A stretch of DNA of 64,000 bases. It comes from Actinomadura craniellae. GTDB taxonomy: Bacteria > Actinomycetota > Actinomycetes > Streptosporangiales > Streptosporangiaceae. Where the stretch lies: NCBI RefSeq assembly GCF_003289645.1, contig NZ_QLYX01000010.1, forward strand, positions 186,001 to 250,000, written 5' to 3'. The notes beneath the pieces are model-generated. The model saw only the letters and a list, made by a program, of their open reading frames with translations. It did no database searches and had not been told where the DNA came from. The position numbers and the translations under genes were made by a program. Every line of letters begins with the position of its first letter. Position 1 is the first letter of the stretch. Shown one piece after another: positions 63,780 through 64,000 of this stretch.

Positions 63780-63980
63780 TCAGGAGCAGTCGCAGCAGTC
63801 GCACTTGCAGCAGGAACCGGAGCAGTCGCAGCAGTTCGCGCAGGAGTCGCCGGAGCCGCCGTCCCCCCGGCGCCGAGTGCAGTGGCAGCGGTCACGACAG
63901 CGCCTGCCGTGCCACCTGCTCCACGGCGGCTGCCAGATCCCGCAGCTGGCGCAGGACAGCGTCCCGGAGAAGCAGGGCAC
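63780..63980 (-). CDS. Cys-rich small ORF, candidate metal-binding protein (start uncertain)
   Basis: The frame ends at TGA 63782-63780 and its last 20 residues are CANCCDCSGSCCKCDCCDCS with CC, CxC and CxxC patterns; 16 cysteines occur in 66 residues. Nearly all codons in this frame end in G or C, whereas the alternative frame over the same bases is rich in third-position T, so this frame is the coding one. It lies 77 bases upstream of copC on the same strand, which suggests a copper-thiolate protein like a metallothionein. GTG 63980 is only one possible start; the frame is open to the window edge. Confidence 0.5.
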   Translation of the reverse strand: MPCFSGTLSCASCGIWQPPWSRWHGRRCRDRCHCTRRRGDGGSGDSCANCCDCSGSCCKCDCCDCS

Positions 63981-63999
63981 CGGGAACGGCGGCCGGGGC
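63892..63999 (-). CDS. Possible C-terminus of a gene entering from the right edge (partial)
   Basis: A frame open at the right edge reads APAAVPGALLLRDAVLRQLR and then DLAAAVEQVARQALS before a TGA at 63894-63892. The amphipathic helix looks like a genuine protein end. It overlaps the upper part of the Cys-rich frame in another phase, so at most one of them is coding between 63892 and 63980. No function can be assigned. Confidence 0.35.
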   Translation of the reverse strand, partial: APAAVPGALLLRDAVLRQLRDLAAAVEQVARQALS

Positions 64000-64000
64000 G

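Noticed and set aside
63452..63895. Ala/Thr/Pro-rich frame starting at GTG 63895
   Set aside because: Third codon positions are rich in T over 63780-63870, unlike all neighbours, and the frame runs antiphase into copC.

Overview
This 64 kb window is chromosomal DNA of a very GC-rich filamentous-type actinobacterium. Gene content suggests Streptosporangiales/Thermomonosporaceae (an inference, not a proven assignment): GTG/TTG starts are common, GlnR and DtxR-type iron boxes are present, and the left third keeps the mycobacterial/streptomycete order pepA - (lpd) - E2 - epimerase - lipB - lipA - DUF4191 - RDD - glnA1 ... glnE - glnA2 ... panB. No rRNA, tRNA, CRISPR array, insertion sequence or replication origin was seen.

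Left part (1-24 kb), housekeeping. The cobS end, pepA, lpdA and a dihydrolipoamide acyltransferase (E2) form a forward group closed by a 15-bp hairpin. Next come a TIGR01777 epimerase, a peptidase E-like protein, and lipB and lipA, which make the lipoyl cofactor used by E2. A nitrogen block follows: glnA1 with a four-half-site GlnR operator, the adenylyltransferase glnE, and glnA2 with its own GlnR half-box. Interspersed are tandem PAP2 proteins, a GT-C glycosyltransferase whose N-terminus carries a repeat element, a class I terpene synthase and NAD synthetase.

Middle (24-34 kb), accessory. A ribbon-helix-helix/PIN toxin-antitoxin pair sits next to a decayed helix-hairpin-helix gene scrap. 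It is followed by a serine hydrolase and two ABC-F ATPases, the second preceded by a promoter, a 9-codon leader ORF and hairpins that look like translation attenuation.

30-45 kb, a type VII (ESX-like) secretion island. On the minus strand two small helical proteins, an EsaD/EssD-like nuclease toxin and its DUF600 (YezG/EsaG) immunity protein form one operon. Divergently, two WXG100 proteins, a membrane-anchored TNT-fold protein, EccD, an EspI-like proline-rich ATPase, EccC, a 133-aa protein and a DUF6177 protein form the secretion operon. EccB, EccE and mycosin are absent. The TNT-fold protein has EccB-like topology and occupies the place where eccB might be expected. Between the two WXG100 genes lie 86-bp tandem repeats. 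The same repeat family recurs as palindromic DNA inside the glycosyltransferase gene at about 15.9 kb. This island is the most likely place for something undescribed.

Right part (45-64 kb). A SpoIIE-type phosphatase with an anti-sigma-like kinase domain is followed by an MFS exporter/TetR operon, panB, small secreted and membrane proteins, a K+ channel, an F420-dependent NADP reductase homologue and map. Then come a ComEA-like membrane protein, an iron-regulated FhuF-like protein under an iron box, a DUF457 protein, a baeRF3 protein, an acyl-CoA ligase, and a copper operon (Cys-rich ORF, CopC, CopD-CtaG fusion) at the right edge.
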